DNA of 64,000 nt from an uncultured Alloprevotella sp. (GTDB taxonomy: Bacteria > Bacteroidota > Bacteroidia > Bacteroidales > Bacteroidaceae). Below the pieces are notes generated by a model. That model did no database searches, had not been told where the DNA came from, and saw nothing but the letters and a program-made list of their open reading frames with translations. The stretch lies in the NCBI GenBank assembly GCA_944322095.1, contig CALUNU010000012.1, forward strand, positions 1-64,000, given 5' to 3'. Shown here in pieces: positions 1 to 10,843 of this stretch (its first letter is position 1; each line of letters opens with the position of its first letter). The translations under genes and the position numbers were made by a program.

Positions 1-162
1 TAAGGCTGCACTCGGGAGAGAAAAATGAAGTTCGCTGCGCTCCCTTCTTTTTCTTTCCTCTCGTTTGCGCTATCTTTAAATAAGATAAGGCTGCACTCGG
101 GAGAGAAAAATGAAGTTCGCTGCGCTCCCTTCTTTTTCTTTCCTCTCGTTTGCGCTATCTTT
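1..162 (+). repeat. 77-bp direct repeat, two copies (1-77 and 86-162), period 85
   Basis: Bases 1-77 recur exactly at 86-162, separated by an 8-base spacer. Each copy starts taaggctgcactcggg and ends in tatcttt. Only the second copy continues with G to give the full Bacteroidota -7 element TATCTTTG, directly upstream of mtaB. The window edge cuts the left side, so more copies may lie upstream. The unit looks like a duplicated promoter region. Confidence 0.9.
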
Positions 163-163
163 G
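156..163 (+). promoter_or_regulatory. Predicted -7 promoter element of mtaB (TATCTTTG)
   Basis: The motif matches the Bacteroidota -7 consensus TAnnTTTG and lies 28 bases before the mtaB start codon. No good -33 TTG is seen at the expected spacing; a T-rich run occupies that position. Confidence 0.55.
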
Positions 164-191
164 CACATCGAAACAAACGTAGAGGAGATAT

Positions 192-1538
192 ATGTGCGAC
201 CTGTCGGTGCTACGCGGCAAGCGCGTGGCTTTTCACACTTTGGGCTGTAAGCTCAACTTTGCCGAGACGTCTACGCTGCGCGACGCCTTGCTGCGCGCCG
301 GTGCCGTCGCGGCCGGCGAGGGCGAGCGGGCGGACGTCTGCATCGTCAACACGTGCTCGGTCACGGAGACGGCCGACCAGAAATGCCGGCAGGTCATCCA
401 CCGCTTTGTGCGCGAAAACCCGGGCGCTTTTGTGGCCGTCATGGGCTGTTATGCCCAGCTGAAGGCCGACGAGATAGCCCGCTTCGACGGCGTAGACCTC
501 GTGCTCGGCATGGAGCACAAGGGCATGATGGTGCCCTATCTTGCGCAGCGCCTCGGCGCCAAGGAGCAGATGGGGCCCGGGCAGGCGTGCCACGAGGCCG
601 TTGCCGTGCCCACGCGCGACATCGCTACGTTCGTGCCCTCGTGCTCGCGGGGCGACCGCACGCGCTACTTCTTGAAGGTGCAGGACGGCTGCAATTACTA
701 TTGTACCTACTGCACCATACCGCTCGCCCGCGGGCGGAGCCGCAACGCCTCGGTGGCATCGCTCGTGGAGCAGGCGCGCGCCGTGGCCCGCGAGGGGGGC
801 AAGGAGATTGTGCTGACGGGCGTCAACATCGGCGACTTCGGCCGCTCGACGGGCGAGACGTTCTACGACCTTGTGCGGGCGCTCGACGACGTTGAGGGCA
901 TTGAGCGCTATCGCATCTCGTCGATAGAGCCCAACCTGCTGACGGACGAAATTATCGACTTCTGCGCCCGCTCGCGCGCCTTCATGCCCCATTTCCACAT
1001 CCCCCTGCAAGCGGGGAGCGACGAGGTGCTGCGCCTCATGCACCGGCGGTACGACACGGCCCTTTTCCGCGCTAAGGTCGAAAAGGTGCGCTCCGTCATG
1101 CCCGACGCCTTTATCGGCGTGGACGTGATGACGGGTATGCGCGGCGAAACGCCCGAGCTCTTCGACGAGGCCTATGCCTTCATCGCCGGGCTGGACATCT
1201 CGCAGCTCCACGTCTTCACCTATTCGGAACGGCCGGGCACGCGCGCGCTCGACATTGCCTACACCGTGCCCCGCGCCGAGCGCCACGCACGCAGCGCCCG
1301 CCTGCTGGCCCTCTCGGAGGAGAAGCGACGGGCCTTTTACGCCCGCAACGTGGGGCAGGTGCGCCCCGTGCTGTGGGAGCACGCGCGGCCCGGACGGCCG
1401 CAGCACGGCTTTACGGACAACTATGTGCGCGTGGAGCTGCCGGCAGGCGCCTGCGCCCCCGACAACGCCATTGCCCGCGTGCGCCTGGGCGGCCCCACGG
1501 CCGACGGCGAGGCGCTCATGGCTCTGACGGACGAATGA
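192..1538 (+). CDS. mtaB: tRNA t6A37 methylthiotransferase MtaB
   Basis: This 448-residue radical-SAM enzyme is predicted to add a methylthio group to N6-threonylcarbamoyladenosine at position 37 of tRNA, forming ms2t6A. The N-terminal UPF0004 domain has cysteines in TLGCKLN, NTCSVT and MGCYAQ, which ligate one Fe-S cluster. The radical-SAM motif CNYYCTYC (C-x3-C-x2-C) follows near residue 167, then the TIM-barrel region with the LQAGSDEVL motif and a short TRAM-like tail. Length is normal for MtaB. A purine-rich GAGGAGA stretch lies just ahead of the ATG. The stop overlaps the next gene's start. MiaB is the main alternative, but the motifs fit MtaB better. Confidence 0.93.
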   Translation: MCDLSVLRGKRVAFHTLGCKLNFAETSTLRDALLRAGAVAAGEGERADVCIVNTCSVTETADQKCRQVIHRFVRENPGAFVAVMGCYAQLKADEIARFDGVDLVLGMEHKGMMVPYLAQRLGAKEQMGPGQACHEAVAVPTRDIATFVPSCSRGDRTRYFLKVQDGCNYYCTYCTIPLARGRSRNASVASLVEQARAVAREGGKEIVLTGVNIGDFGRSTGETFYDLVRALDDVEGIERYRISSIEPNLLTDEIIDFCARSRAFMPHFHIPLQAGSDEVLRLMHRRYDTALFRAKVEKVRSVMPDAFIGVDVMTGMRGETPELFDEAYAFIAGLDISQLHVFTYSERPGTRALDIAYTVPRAERHARSARLLALSEEKRRAFYARNVGQVRPVLWEHARPGRPQHGFTDNYVRVELPAGACAPDNAIARVRLGGPTADGEALMALTDE

Positions 1539-2572
1539 ACAAAAAAAGAATGAAAACAGCTGTCGTCATACTCAACTGGAACGGCGTGGAGCTCATGCGC
1601 CGCTTTCTGCCCTCGGTGGTGGCCTGCACCGGCGGCGGGGCCGAGGTCGTTGTGGCCGATAACGGCTCGACGGACGGGTCGGTACGCTGGCTCGAAGAGG
1701 CTTTTCCCTCCGTGCGCCGCCTGCTGCTGCCCGAAAACTTCGGCTTTGCCGATGGGTATAACCGCGCCTTGGCCCAAGTGGAGGCCGACTATTACGTTTT
1801 GCTCAACTCCGACGTCGAGGTGACGCCCGGCTGGCTCGAGCCCCTTGTGCAGTATATGGACGCCCACCCCGGGGTGGCGGCCTGCCAGCCCAAGCTGATG
1901 AGCTTCGGCCGGCGGGATGAGTTTGAGTATGCCGGAGCAGCGGGCGGTTTCATCGACCGCTACGGCTATCCCTTCTGCCGGGGCCGCCTTTTTGCCACGA
2001 TCGAAACCGACCGGGGGCAGTATGACGCCGACGTGCCGCTCTTCTGGGCCACGGGGGCCGCGCTCATGGTGCGCCGCGCCGACTGGCAGAGCGTGGGAGG
2101 CTTCGACGGCCGCTTTTTTGCCCACATGGAGGAGATCGACCTGTGCTGGCGCCTCCGGGCACGGGGCAGGGGCATCGCCTGCGTGGCCGCCAGCCGCGTT
2201 TACCACCTGGGCGGGGGCACGCTGGCACACGGCAACGCCCGCAAGACGTTCCTCAACTTTCGCAACAACCTGCTCATGCTCTATAAGAACCTGCCCGAGG
2301 CGGAGCTGCGCCCCGTCATGCGCGTGCGCGCCCTGCTCGACTACGTGGCGGCGGCCAAGTTTCTGCTGGGCGGCAGCTGGGACGAGATGCGGGCCGTCTT
2401 CCGCGCGCGCCGTGCCTTCCGCCGCATGCGCCCCGACGTCGAGCCCGACCGCCGGGCCAACCTGGCAGCCGCCGTGGGCGGCCCCATCGAGGGACGCATG
2501 GACGGCAGCCTGCTCGTGGCCTACTATCTGCGCGGGAAGAAAACGTTTGCGCAGCTCTTCGCCCGCAGTTGA
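1535..2572 (+). CDS. Family 2 glycosyltransferase (rhamnosyltransferase-like)
   Basis: A 345-residue GT-A glycosyltransferase with the family 2 N-terminus VVILNWNG, a nucleotide-binding ADNGSTD motif, the LLNSDVEV metal-binding region and the HMEEIDLCWR motif typical of WbbL-like rhamnosyltransferases. No membrane helix is evident, so it is probably a cytoplasmic or peripheral enzyme adding a sugar to a lipid-linked glycan. I chose the ATG at 1535, which overlaps the mtaB stop (ATGA); an in-frame ATG at 1550 is also possible. Donor and acceptor cannot be read from sequence. Confidence 0.85.
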   Translation: MNKKRMKTAVVILNWNGVELMRRFLPSVVACTGGGAEVVVADNGSTDGSVRWLEEAFPSVRRLLLPENFGFADGYNRALAQVEADYYVLLNSDVEVTPGWLEPLVQYMDAHPGVAACQPKLMSFGRRDEFEYAGAAGGFIDRYGYPFCRGRLFATIETDRGQYDADVPLFWATGAALMVRRADWQSVGGFDGRFFAHMEEIDLCWRLRARGRGIACVAASRVYHLGGGTLAHGNARKTFLNFRNNLLMLYKNLPEAELRPVMRVRALLDYVAAAKFLLGGSWDEMRAVFRARRAFRRMRPDVEPDRRANLAAAVGGPIEGRMDGSLLVAYYLRGKKTFAQLFARS

Positions 2573-2594
2573 GCGCTTTGACACCTCGGCCGGC

Positions 2595-2623
2595 GTGCCG
2601 CGTCCGGCCGGCCGGGGCGGCAC
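2595..2623 (+). terminator. Possible hairpin after the glycosyltransferase
   Basis: GTGCCG at 2595-2600 pairs with CGGCAC at 2618-2623 around a very G+C-rich loop. No T-run follows, so intrinsic termination is uncertain. Confidence 0.25.
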
Positions 2624-2744
2624 TATGCGCCCAAAGGCGGGGGCAAAGCTGACAAAGCAGTGCATTTTTCGTTCATAAAACGGCGAAAAGCCTTGATTTT
2701 CGCTTTTATTGAAGGTTTTCCTTTCGGATATGCGTAGAAACCCG

Positions 2745-2752
2745 TATCTTTG
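2745..2752 (+). promoter_or_regulatory. Predicted -7 element of gldB (TATCTTTG)
   Basis: A perfect TAnnTTTG lies 14 bases before the first usable start codon of the gldB-like gene. That would leave a very short 5' leader. Confidence 0.6.
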
Positions 2753-2766
2753 CGCATATTAACATA

Positions 2767-3783
2767 TTGTACGGTTTGAAAACAATCCTGAAATCCCTGT
2801 ACATCTTCGTTCTCCTGGCCCTTACGGGGTGCGGCGGGCGGCCTGCTGCCGACTGCGTGCGCGAGGCCGACGGGCTGCTCGTTGTGCGCTTCGACAACGC
2901 CGTCGAGGATTATCTCCACACGGGCACGTTTTCGTCGCTGCTCCGTTTGCGCACCGACTTTCCGGCCGAAACGCGCATTCTCGTCGAGGACGTGCTGCAG
3001 CTGGGCAGTGCGGGCGACGACAGCCTGGGCGAAAAGCTGCGCCGCTTTTATGCCGACACGACGCTCGTGCGGCTGCGGGCCGACGTGAGGCGCAAGTTTG
3101 GCAATTTCACCCCCTACGAGCGTGAGCTGCGCGAGGCCTTTGCCCGTATGCGGCGCGTTTGTCCCGATATGCCGCTGCCCACGGTCTATACGCTCAACTC
3201 GGCGTTTCGCCAGAGCGTCGTCGTGAGCGACCGCCTGCTGGGCATCAGCCTGGACAAGTACATGGGAGCCGACTATCCCCTCTACCGCCGCTACTTCCAG
3301 CCCTGCCAGCGCGTGGGGCTCGAACCCTCGCGCCTGCCGCTGGACTGCCTGGTCTATTATCTCATGGCCCGCTACGCCCCCGACGCCGGCAGCGGAGCGC
3401 TTACCTTCCTGGAAGAGATGCTCATGCGCGGCAAAATCTATTGGGCCGTGGCGCGCGTGCTCGAGCTTCCGCTCCCGGAGGCGGCCAGCGCCTGCAAAAA
3501 GTCGCAAGCCTGGTATGCGGCCCACGAGCGCGAGGCCTGGACGGCCCTGTCAAGGCCCGGTTTGCTGGCCGGCCACGACACGAGCCTGCTCGGCCCGCTG
3601 CTCGACTTTACGACCCCGCAGGGCTATTTCGCCGACCCCTATTCGCGTGGCGTGGGCCTGTGGATAGGCATGCGTATCATCGACAGTTACATGAAAAATC
3701 ATCCCGCCACCTCCATCGGGGAGCTCCTGGAAATGACCGATTGCCGCGAGCTGCTCGACGCGGCGGGCTATCGACCGGCCTGA
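2767..3783 (+). CDS. gldB: GldB-family gliding motility lipoprotein
   Basis: A 338-residue exported lipoprotein: hydrophobic signal peptide at about residues 5-20, then lipobox LTGC. The body has the GldB features VVRFDNAVEDYL and GISLDKYMGADYPLY. GldB is a lipoprotein needed for gliding in Flavobacterium; homologues are widespread in non-gliding Bacteroidales, where the role is unclear. There is no ATG near the signal peptide. The start is TTG at 2767, or TTG at 2776 three codons later. Its stop is directly followed by the next gene's ATG, so the two are probably co-transcribed. Confidence 0.8.
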   Translation: MYGLKTILKSLYIFVLLALTGCGGRPAADCVREADGLLVVRFDNAVEDYLHTGTFSSLLRLRTDFPAETRILVEDVLQLGSAGDDSLGEKLRRFYADTTLVRLRADVRRKFGNFTPYERELREAFARMRRVCPDMPLPTVYTLNSAFRQSVVVSDRLLGISLDKYMGADYPLYRRYFQPCQRVGLEPSRLPLDCLVYYLMARYAPDAGSGALTFLEEMLMRGKIYWAVARVLELPLPEAASACKKSQAWYAAHEREAWTALSRPGLLAGHDTSLLGPLLDFTTPQGYFADPYSRGVGLWIGMRIIDSYMKNHPATSIGELLEMTDCRELLDAAGYRPA

Positions 3784-3784
3784 C

Positions 3785-4498
3785 ATGAAAGCAGCTCTTT
3801 ATCTCATCCCCGTGACGTTGGGCGACACGCCGCTCGACCACGTCCTGCCGGCCTACAACGCCGAGGTGGTGCGCGGCATACGCCATTTCATCGTGGAGGA
3901 CGTGCGCAGCGCGCGGCGCTTCCTGAAACAGGTGGACCACAGCATCGACATCGACGCCCTCACGTTCTATCCCATGGGCAAGCACGCCGACGAGGCCGCC
4001 TTTGCCCGCTATCTGGCGCCGCTGCGCGCCGGCGAGCCCATGGGCGTCATCAGCGAGGCCGGCTGCCCCGCCGTGGCCGATCCCGGCGCACAGATGGTGG
4101 CCCTGGCCCGCCGCGAGGGGCTGCCCGTCGTGGCGCTCGTGGGCCCCTCGTCCATCCTGCTCTCGGTCATGGCCTCGGGCTTCAACGGGCAGAGCTTTGC
4201 CTTTCACGGCTATCTGCCCATCGACGCGGCCGCCCGAGCCCGCAAGCTGCGCCGCCTGGAAGAGACGGCCCGCAGCGAAAACCAGACGCAGCTCTTCATC
4301 GAAACGCCCTATCGCAACGCGCGCATGCTGGCCGACGTGCTGGCCGCCTGCCGCCCGCAGACGCAGCTCTGCATAGCCGCCGGGCTCACCACCGATGCCG
4401 AGTGGGTGCGCTCGATGACGGTGGGCGAGTGGCACCGTGCCGACGTGCCCGATCTTTCGAAGACGCCGGCCATCTTCCTGCTCTACCGTCCGCGCTGA
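3785..4498 (+). CDS. RsmI-like SAM-dependent methyltransferase (tetrapyrrole methylase fold)
   Basis: A 237-residue protein of the tetrapyrrole-methylase fold, close to RsmI (16S rRNA C1402 2'-O-methyltransferase). Visible family motifs are the N-terminal LYLIPVTLGDT, GVISEAGCPAVADPG, LVGPSSILLSVMASG and FIETPYRN. It starts like the short Bacteroidota RsmI paralogue rather than full RsmI, which is about 280 residues and has LVATPIGN at the start. The RNA substrate is therefore uncertain. It directly follows gldB. Confidence 0.8.
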   Translation: MKAALYLIPVTLGDTPLDHVLPAYNAEVVRGIRHFIVEDVRSARRFLKQVDHSIDIDALTFYPMGKHADEAAFARYLAPLRAGEPMGVISEAGCPAVADPGAQMVALARREGLPVVALVGPSSILLSVMASGFNGQSFAFHGYLPIDAAARARKLRRLEETARSENQTQLFIETPYRNARMLADVLAACRPQTQLCIAAGLTTDAEWVRSMTVGEWHRADVPDLSKTPAIFLLYRPR

Positions 4499-4521
4499 GC
4501 ACGCGGCGGAGAGAAAGCATT

Positions 4522-4562
4522 CCGCCGGACGGCATTCTGAAAATGCCGTCCGGCGGTTTTTT
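4522..4562. terminator. Strong bidirectional terminator hairpin
   Basis: The 15-base arms at 4522-4536 and 4542-4556 are perfectly complementary around a 5-base loop, followed by six Ts. It sits between convergent genes (methyltransferase on plus, barrel protein on minus). Confidence 0.9.
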
Positions 4563-4567
4563 GCCGT

Positions 4568-5860
4568 TCAGCGGGGGAGCGTGAGGCGCACGCCTGCCTG
4601 CCAGCTGAAATGGAAGGGATGGTGGCTGTGTGGGGTGAGCAGGTCGCTGCCGTCGGGGAAGTAGTAGGCGGCACCGGGTTCGAGATAGATGCCCAGGCGG
4701 CGCGTCAGATCTGCCTGGACGCCACCGCGCAGGTAGGCGGAGCCTTGCCAGAGGCCGTGTCCTGCGCTGCATCGCTCTTCCGGCCCTGCCGTCTGCCCGT
4801 CCACGAGGTAGCGGGTGGCCTGGCTGCCGTCCACGCAGCAGTCGGCTTGTGCGCCTGCCGCCACATAGAAGCGGAAGCGGCCGGTCTGTAGGAAATCGTA
4901 GCGCAGGCCGAGAGGTATACCCACGTAGTGGAGGCGCTGGCGGGTGGTATAATAAGCTGTGGGGCTGCCGCCGCTGATTTCGGAGGACAGGAACGTGTAG
5001 CTCAGGCCCGTTTCGAGCGAGAGACGCCCGGAAAGGGGGACGCCGATGAGCAGGGAGGCCTGTACGGGGACGCGGTGTTTCACGTTGCTGGCCACTTCTT
5101 GGCCGAGGTTGGCCGCGAGAAAGTTGGCGACGGCGTGCTGGCTGCCTCCGCCGCTTCCCGCACTTCCGCTCTCAGCCGCGAGAAGGGAGCGCGGCGGCGA
5201 GAGATAGCCTCCGCTGCCCAGGCTGCTCCCCGGCGCCCCCTGTACGGCGAAAGCCAGTTGGAGCCGGCGGTGCCGGCCTTCGTCCGGCGTTTTCCATCGT
5301 TTCTGCCCGGAGGTGGCGGCTCCGTGGCCAGGCTGGCTGACGGGGGGCACGGGCGATGTGCCGGGGTGGGTCTCTTCTTTTGTGGGGTGTTCCGCTCCGC
5401 CGGCCGGGGCCGTTTCTTTTGTATCCTCTGCGGCGTTATCGGGCAGCTGGGGCGCCTGGGAGCTATGGCGGCGGCCGGAGCTGTTTTCCAGCCTGCCGGC
5501 GGCCGTGAGCCGGCAGGCTGCCGCCGGCGGCGTGGCGGGCGTGGCGTCAGGGGCGGAGGCGGCGTCGGCTGCCGGCGGGGCGACGTGTGCGAGGGCCGCC
5601 GTTGAGCCGCCGTCGGGGCTGCCCGCTGCCGGTCTCTGGGCAGAGGGCGTTTCCGGCGAGGGGAGGAGGAGGACGAGGAGCAGGGCGGCTGCGGCCGCGA
5701 GCGGGACGGCTGCCCGCATCACGTTGTGCCAGGGCACGGGCCGCCGCGAGCGGGCGGCGAGATCGCGTTCCAGGCGTTCCCATCCGCCGGCCGGCGGTTC
5801 TTCGCTGAGGTTTCTCAGGCGCTGGCCGAGGCGTTTCTCCCATTCGTTCTGAGGGTTCAT
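4568..5860 (-). CDS. Dma-like dual membrane-spanning anti-sigma factor with C-terminal beta-barrel
   Basis: A 430-residue protein with four parts: a soluble N-terminus of about 45 residues (MNPQNEWEKRLGQRL...), one hydrophobic helix at about 48-66, a long Pro/Ala/Gly-rich disordered stretch at about 67-195, and a C-terminal outer-membrane barrel-like domain of amphipathic strands. The order matches the dual membrane-spanning anti-sigma (Dma) proteins described in Bacteroides thetaiotaomicron, which bind an ECF sigma in the cytosol and sense the outer membrane. Its start overlaps the stop of the sigma-factor gene, as expected for a sigma/anti-sigma pair. I chose the ATG at 5860; the upstream in-frame extension lies inside the sigma gene. 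The stimulus is unknown. Confidence 0.75.
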   Translation of the reverse strand: MNPQNEWEKRLGQRLRNLSEEPPAGGWERLERDLAARSRRPVPWHNVMRAAVPLAAAAALLLVLLLPSPETPSAQRPAAGSPDGGSTAALAHVAPPAADAASAPDATPATPPAAACRLTAAGRLENSSGRRHSSQAPQLPDNAAEDTKETAPAGGAEHPTKEETHPGTSPVPPVSQPGHGAATSGQKRWKTPDEGRHRRLQLAFAVQGAPGSSLGSGGYLSPPRSLLAAESGSAGSGGGSQHAVANFLAANLGQEVASNVKHRVPVQASLLIGVPLSGRLSLETGLSYTFLSSEISGGSPTAYYTTRQRLHYVGIPLGLRYDFLQTGRFRFYVAAGAQADCCVDGSQATRYLVDGQTAGPEERCSAGHGLWQGSAYLRGGVQADLTRRLGIYLEPGAAYYFPDGSDLLTPHSHHPFHFSWQAGVRLTLPR

Positions 5861-6417
5861 GTATCGTTGGCGTTCAGGTAGTCGGTAATTCTGTTCTTCA
5901 GTATCTTGCGTGCCCGCATGTATTGCGAGGCCGAGGTGCTCTCCTTGATGTGCAGGCGGTGGGCGATTTCCTTGTGCGACCATCCTTCGACGAGATAAAG
6001 GTTGAGCACCGTGCGGTAGCCTTCGGCGAGGTCTTCGATGAGGCGGGCGACGACTTCGGCGGGGACGTCGGGCGGCGGGTCTTCGTCGGGTGTTTCGGGG
6101 AGGGCTCCGTCGCCGGGCACGAAGAGGGCTGCGTTTTTTCTTTCCTGTTCGAGGCGGCTCAGACAGCCGTTGACGAATACGCGGCGCAGCCATGCTTCGA
6201 GGGAGCCAGGACCGCGGTAGGCGAAGCGGCTGAAGGAGGAGTAGACGTTCAGGAAATTGTCGTGCAGCCAGTCTTCCGCCAGTTCGGATGAGCCTGCATA
6301 GCGGCGGCACAAGGCGAGCAAAGAGCCTGCAAAGCGCTCATAGAGCGCCTTGCGGGCTGCATTGTCGCCACGGCGGCAGCCTTCGGCCATTTCCTGTTCT
6401 GTCATCCTATGTGTCAT
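5857..6417 (-). CDS. ECF-family RNA polymerase sigma factor
   Basis: A 186-residue sigma-70 family protein. Region 2 holds ALYERFAGSLLALCRRYAG, AEDWLHDNFLNVYSSFSRF and GSLEAWLRRVFVN. Region 4 carries YRTVLNLYLVEGWSHKEIAHRL, a helix-turn-helix for -35 recognition. Both ends overlap neighbours by ATGA-type junctions: the NigD-like lipoprotein upstream and the Dma-like anti-sigma downstream. This suggests tight co-expression and sequestration by the downstream protein. An alternative start is the internal ATG four codons later. By analogy with Dma/Das systems it probably controls envelope or vesiculation genes, including nigD. Confidence 0.88.
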   Translation of the reverse strand: MTHRMTEQEMAEGCRRGDNAARKALYERFAGSLLALCRRYAGSSELAEDWLHDNFLNVYSSFSRFAYRGPGSLEAWLRRVFVNGCLSRLEQERKNAALFVPGDGALPETPDEDPPPDVPAEVVARLIEDLAEGYRTVLNLYLVEGWSHKEIAHRLHIKESTSASQYMRARKILKNRITDYLNANDT

Positions 6418-7130
6418 TCGATGGCCGAGGGCTTTTCTCCGTGGCGGGGTGCTTCGGGAGCGGGCTCCGTCTCTGCGCCCAGGGTTACGGTGAGTTGTCC
6501 TTTCTCGCCGTGCTCTTTGTCGTAGGTGATGCGGAAGCCTTTCAGCCCCTCGGGTAGTCCGTCGGTGGGGAAGGAGGCGTAGCCCGTGGCGATGGCGGCC
6601 GCCGGATTGCCCTGGTCGTTGTGGCGCAGCTCGAGCTGCAGGTATCCCTCGCTGTCGGGCGTTTCTTCCGGCAGCACCATGTTGATGAGATGAGGCTTGC
6701 CGGCGTAGGGTGCGGTGAGCAGCTTGAAGCGCACGTTGAGGTGGTTGCCGGCCGTCCATGCAGCCGTCAGACGGAGCGGGTCGTGGCCGAGGCTGTCGCT
6801 CTCCTGCTCCGTGGGTGTGTGGAAAAAAGGCTTGGTGAGCACCTTGTAGAGCGAGTGAAGCAGGATGGGCGATCCCTCGCGCGACTCGTCGGCATATTGG
6901 AAGGTCGTGATGACGCGCTGCCCGGGCTTGTCGGCGTCGTAAAGGCGTAGCAGGGCGTCGTCAGCCACGGAAAGGGTGCGGTCGTTGTCGAAGGCGATGG
7001 CGCAACGGTTGTCGGCGGTTTCCACCGTGCCCATGCCGACGTAGTAACTCTCTGTCTGCTCCTCGCACGAGATGAGCATCAGGCCCAGGCACAGCAGCCG
7101 GGCGGCGGCTTTCAGTGAATTCATGTTCAT
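6414..7130 (-). CDS. NigD-like lipoprotein
   Basis: A 238-residue exported lipoprotein with a short signal peptide and lipobox LISC at about residues 18-21. The body resembles the NigD family: an N-terminal OB-like region with IAFDNDRTLSV and DKPGQRVITTF, then LHSLYKVLTKPFF and a C-terminal beta domain. NigD proteins are known as bacteriocin-locus and envelope-stress lipoproteins of Bacteroidales. Here it is the first gene of an operon with an ECF sigma and a Dma-like anti-sigma, so it is likely a target of that sigma. A second ATG two codons downstream is an equal start candidate. Confidence 0.75.
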   Translation of the reverse strand: MNMNSLKAAARLLCLGLMLISCEEQTESYYVGMGTVETADNRCAIAFDNDRTLSVADDALLRLYDADKPGQRVITTFQYADESREGSPILLHSLYKVLTKPFFHTPTEQESDSLGHDPLRLTAAWTAGNHLNVRFKLLTAPYAGKPHLINMVLPEETPDSEGYLQLELRHNDQGNPAAAIATGYASFPTDGLPEGLKGFRITYDKEHGEKGQLTVTLGAETEPAPEAPRHGEKPSAIE

Positions 7131-7219
7131 GGCGTATTTCGTTGTATGGTCCTTTGCCTTATAAACAGGAGCAGACGGTCATCCTTGCACGCTGCGGAAC
7201 ATTTTTGCCGGCCGACGGC

Positions 7220-7251
7220 AAAAAAAGAAGCCACCCGCAAGGGATGGCTTC
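7220..7251 (-). terminator. Terminator of glnN
   Basis: Read on the minus strand, GAAGCCATCCC and GGGTGGCTTC form a stem with one bulge, followed by a run of seven Ts. It lies 24 bases after the glnN stop. Confidence 0.85.
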
Positions 7252-7274
7252 GCTGAAAGGGGCTTGCGGAGGTC

Positions 7275-9464
<2,190 letters not shown>

Positions 9465-9523
9465 AGCGTATCTTTATTGTTCTTGTCCGTTTGTGTGTGG
9501 TTGCAGCCGCATGGCGGACGGCG

Positions 9524-10762
9524 TCAACGGGCGCCGGCCGTCCATGCGGCCAGGCGTTCCATGGCTTCGCGGCAGTCGTCGCGCTCTCCGAAGGCCGTCA
9601 GCCGCACGTAGCCCTCGCCCGAGGGGCCGAAGCCCACGCCCGGCGTACAGACGATGCCGGCCTCGGCGAGCAGGCGGCCGAAGAAGTCCCAGCTGCCCAT
9701 GCCCTCTGGCGTGCGCACCCACAGGTAGGGCGCGTTCACACCGCCGTAGGCCGTATATCCCGCCTTGCCCAGCGCTTGGAGCATCAGGCGTGCGTTGCCC
9801 ATGTAGTAGTCGATGGTGGCGCGCACCTGCCGGCGTCCTTCTTCCGTGTAGGTGGCTTCGGCGGCGCGCTGCACGATGTAGGCCGTGCCGTTGAATTTCG
9901 TGCATTGCCGACGGTTCCACAGCGGGTTGAGCGCCACGCGCTCGCCTGAAGCCGCCCGGGCCGTCACCTCGTGGGGCACGACGGTGAAACCGCAGCGCAG
10001 ACCGGTGAAGCCTGCCGTCTTGGAGTAGGAGCGGAACTCCACGGCACACTGCCGTGCGCCCTCGATCTCATAAATGGAGTGGGGCACGTCGGGTTCCGTG
10101 ATGTAGGCCTCGTATGCTGCGTCGTAGAGGATGAGGCTGTCGTTCTCCAAGGCATATTCCACCCATTTGCCCAGTGCTTCGCGCGTGAGCGTCGTGCCTG
10201 TCGGGTTGTTCGGGTAGCACAGGTAGAGCAGGTCGGCCCGCTTTTCGGGCAGGGCGGGCGTAAAGCCGTTTTCGGCCGTGCAGGGCGCGTAGACAACGCG
10301 GCTCCACGCGCCGTCGTCGAAGCTGCCCGTCCGGCCGCACATGGCGTTCGAGTCGATATATACGGGATAGACCGGGTCGGTCACGCATACGGTGTTGTCC
10401 GTCCCCAGGATGTCGCCGAAGTTGCCCGTATCGCTCTTGGCGCCGTCGTTGATGAAGATTTCGTCGGGGTCGAGGCTGATGCCGCGCGGGGCAAAGTCGT
10501 GGAGGGCTATGGCTTCGCGCAGGAAGGCATAGCCGTGCTCCGGCCCGTAGCCGCGGAACGTCCGTCTGTCGCCCATTTCGTCGACGGCTTTGTGGAGAGC
10601 CCCGACGACGGCCGGCGCGAGCGGTTGCGTCACGTCGCCGATGCCCAGGCTGATGAGGCGCCTCCCGGGGTGGGCGGCCTGGTGTTCGGCCACGCGGCCG
10701 GCAATGTCGGCAAAAAGGTAGTTCTTGGGGATTTTCAGAAAATTCTCGTTGACAGTAGCCAT
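9524..10762 (-). CDS. dapL: LL-diaminopimelate aminotransferase
   Basis: A 412-residue class I/II PLP aminotransferase that converts tetrahydrodipicolinate plus glutamate directly to LL-diaminopimelate, shortcutting the lysine and cell-wall pathway. Visible features are [38 protein letters not shown] and the PLP-lysine site [14 protein letters not shown] (K248). Length fits DapL. It lies directly downstream of dapF, the next enzyme of the same pathway, and the two probably form a unit although a weak terminator-like hairpin lies between them. Confidence 0.96.
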   Translation of the reverse strand: MATVNENFLKIPKNYLFADIAGRVAEHQAAHPGRRLISLGIGDVTQPLAPAVVGALHKAVDEMGDRRTFRGYGPEHGYAFLREAIALHDFAPRGISLDPDEIFINDGAKSDTGNFGDILGTDNTVCVTDPVYPVYIDSNAMCGRTGSFDDGAWSRVVYAPCTAENGFTPALPEKRADLLYLCYPNNPTGTTLTREALGKWVEYALENDSLILYDAAYEAYITEPDVPHSIYEIEGARQCAVEFRSYSKTAGFTGLRCGFTVVPHEVTARAASGERVALNPLWNRRQCTKFNGTAYIVQRAAEATYTEEGRRQVRATIDYYMGNARLMLQALGKAGYTAYGGVNAPYLWVRTPEGMGSWDFFGRLLAEAGIVCTPGVGFGPSGEGYVRLTAFGERDDCREAMERLAAWTAGAR

Positions 10763-10804
10763 GTTGCGATGTATTTTAGTGGCCGTTTCCGGCCGGTTGC
10801 TTAT

Positions 10805-10835
10805 GAAAAAAGGGCGCTCCTTTCGGTGCCGCCCT
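10805..10835 (-). terminator. Possible attenuating terminator between dapF and dapL
   Basis: On the minus strand an imperfect stem of AGGGCGGCACC with GGAGCGCCCT is followed by TTTTTT. It lies 9-39 bases past the dapF stop and may cut down read-through into dapL. Confidence 0.5.
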
Positions 10836-10843
10836 CTGTCCGT

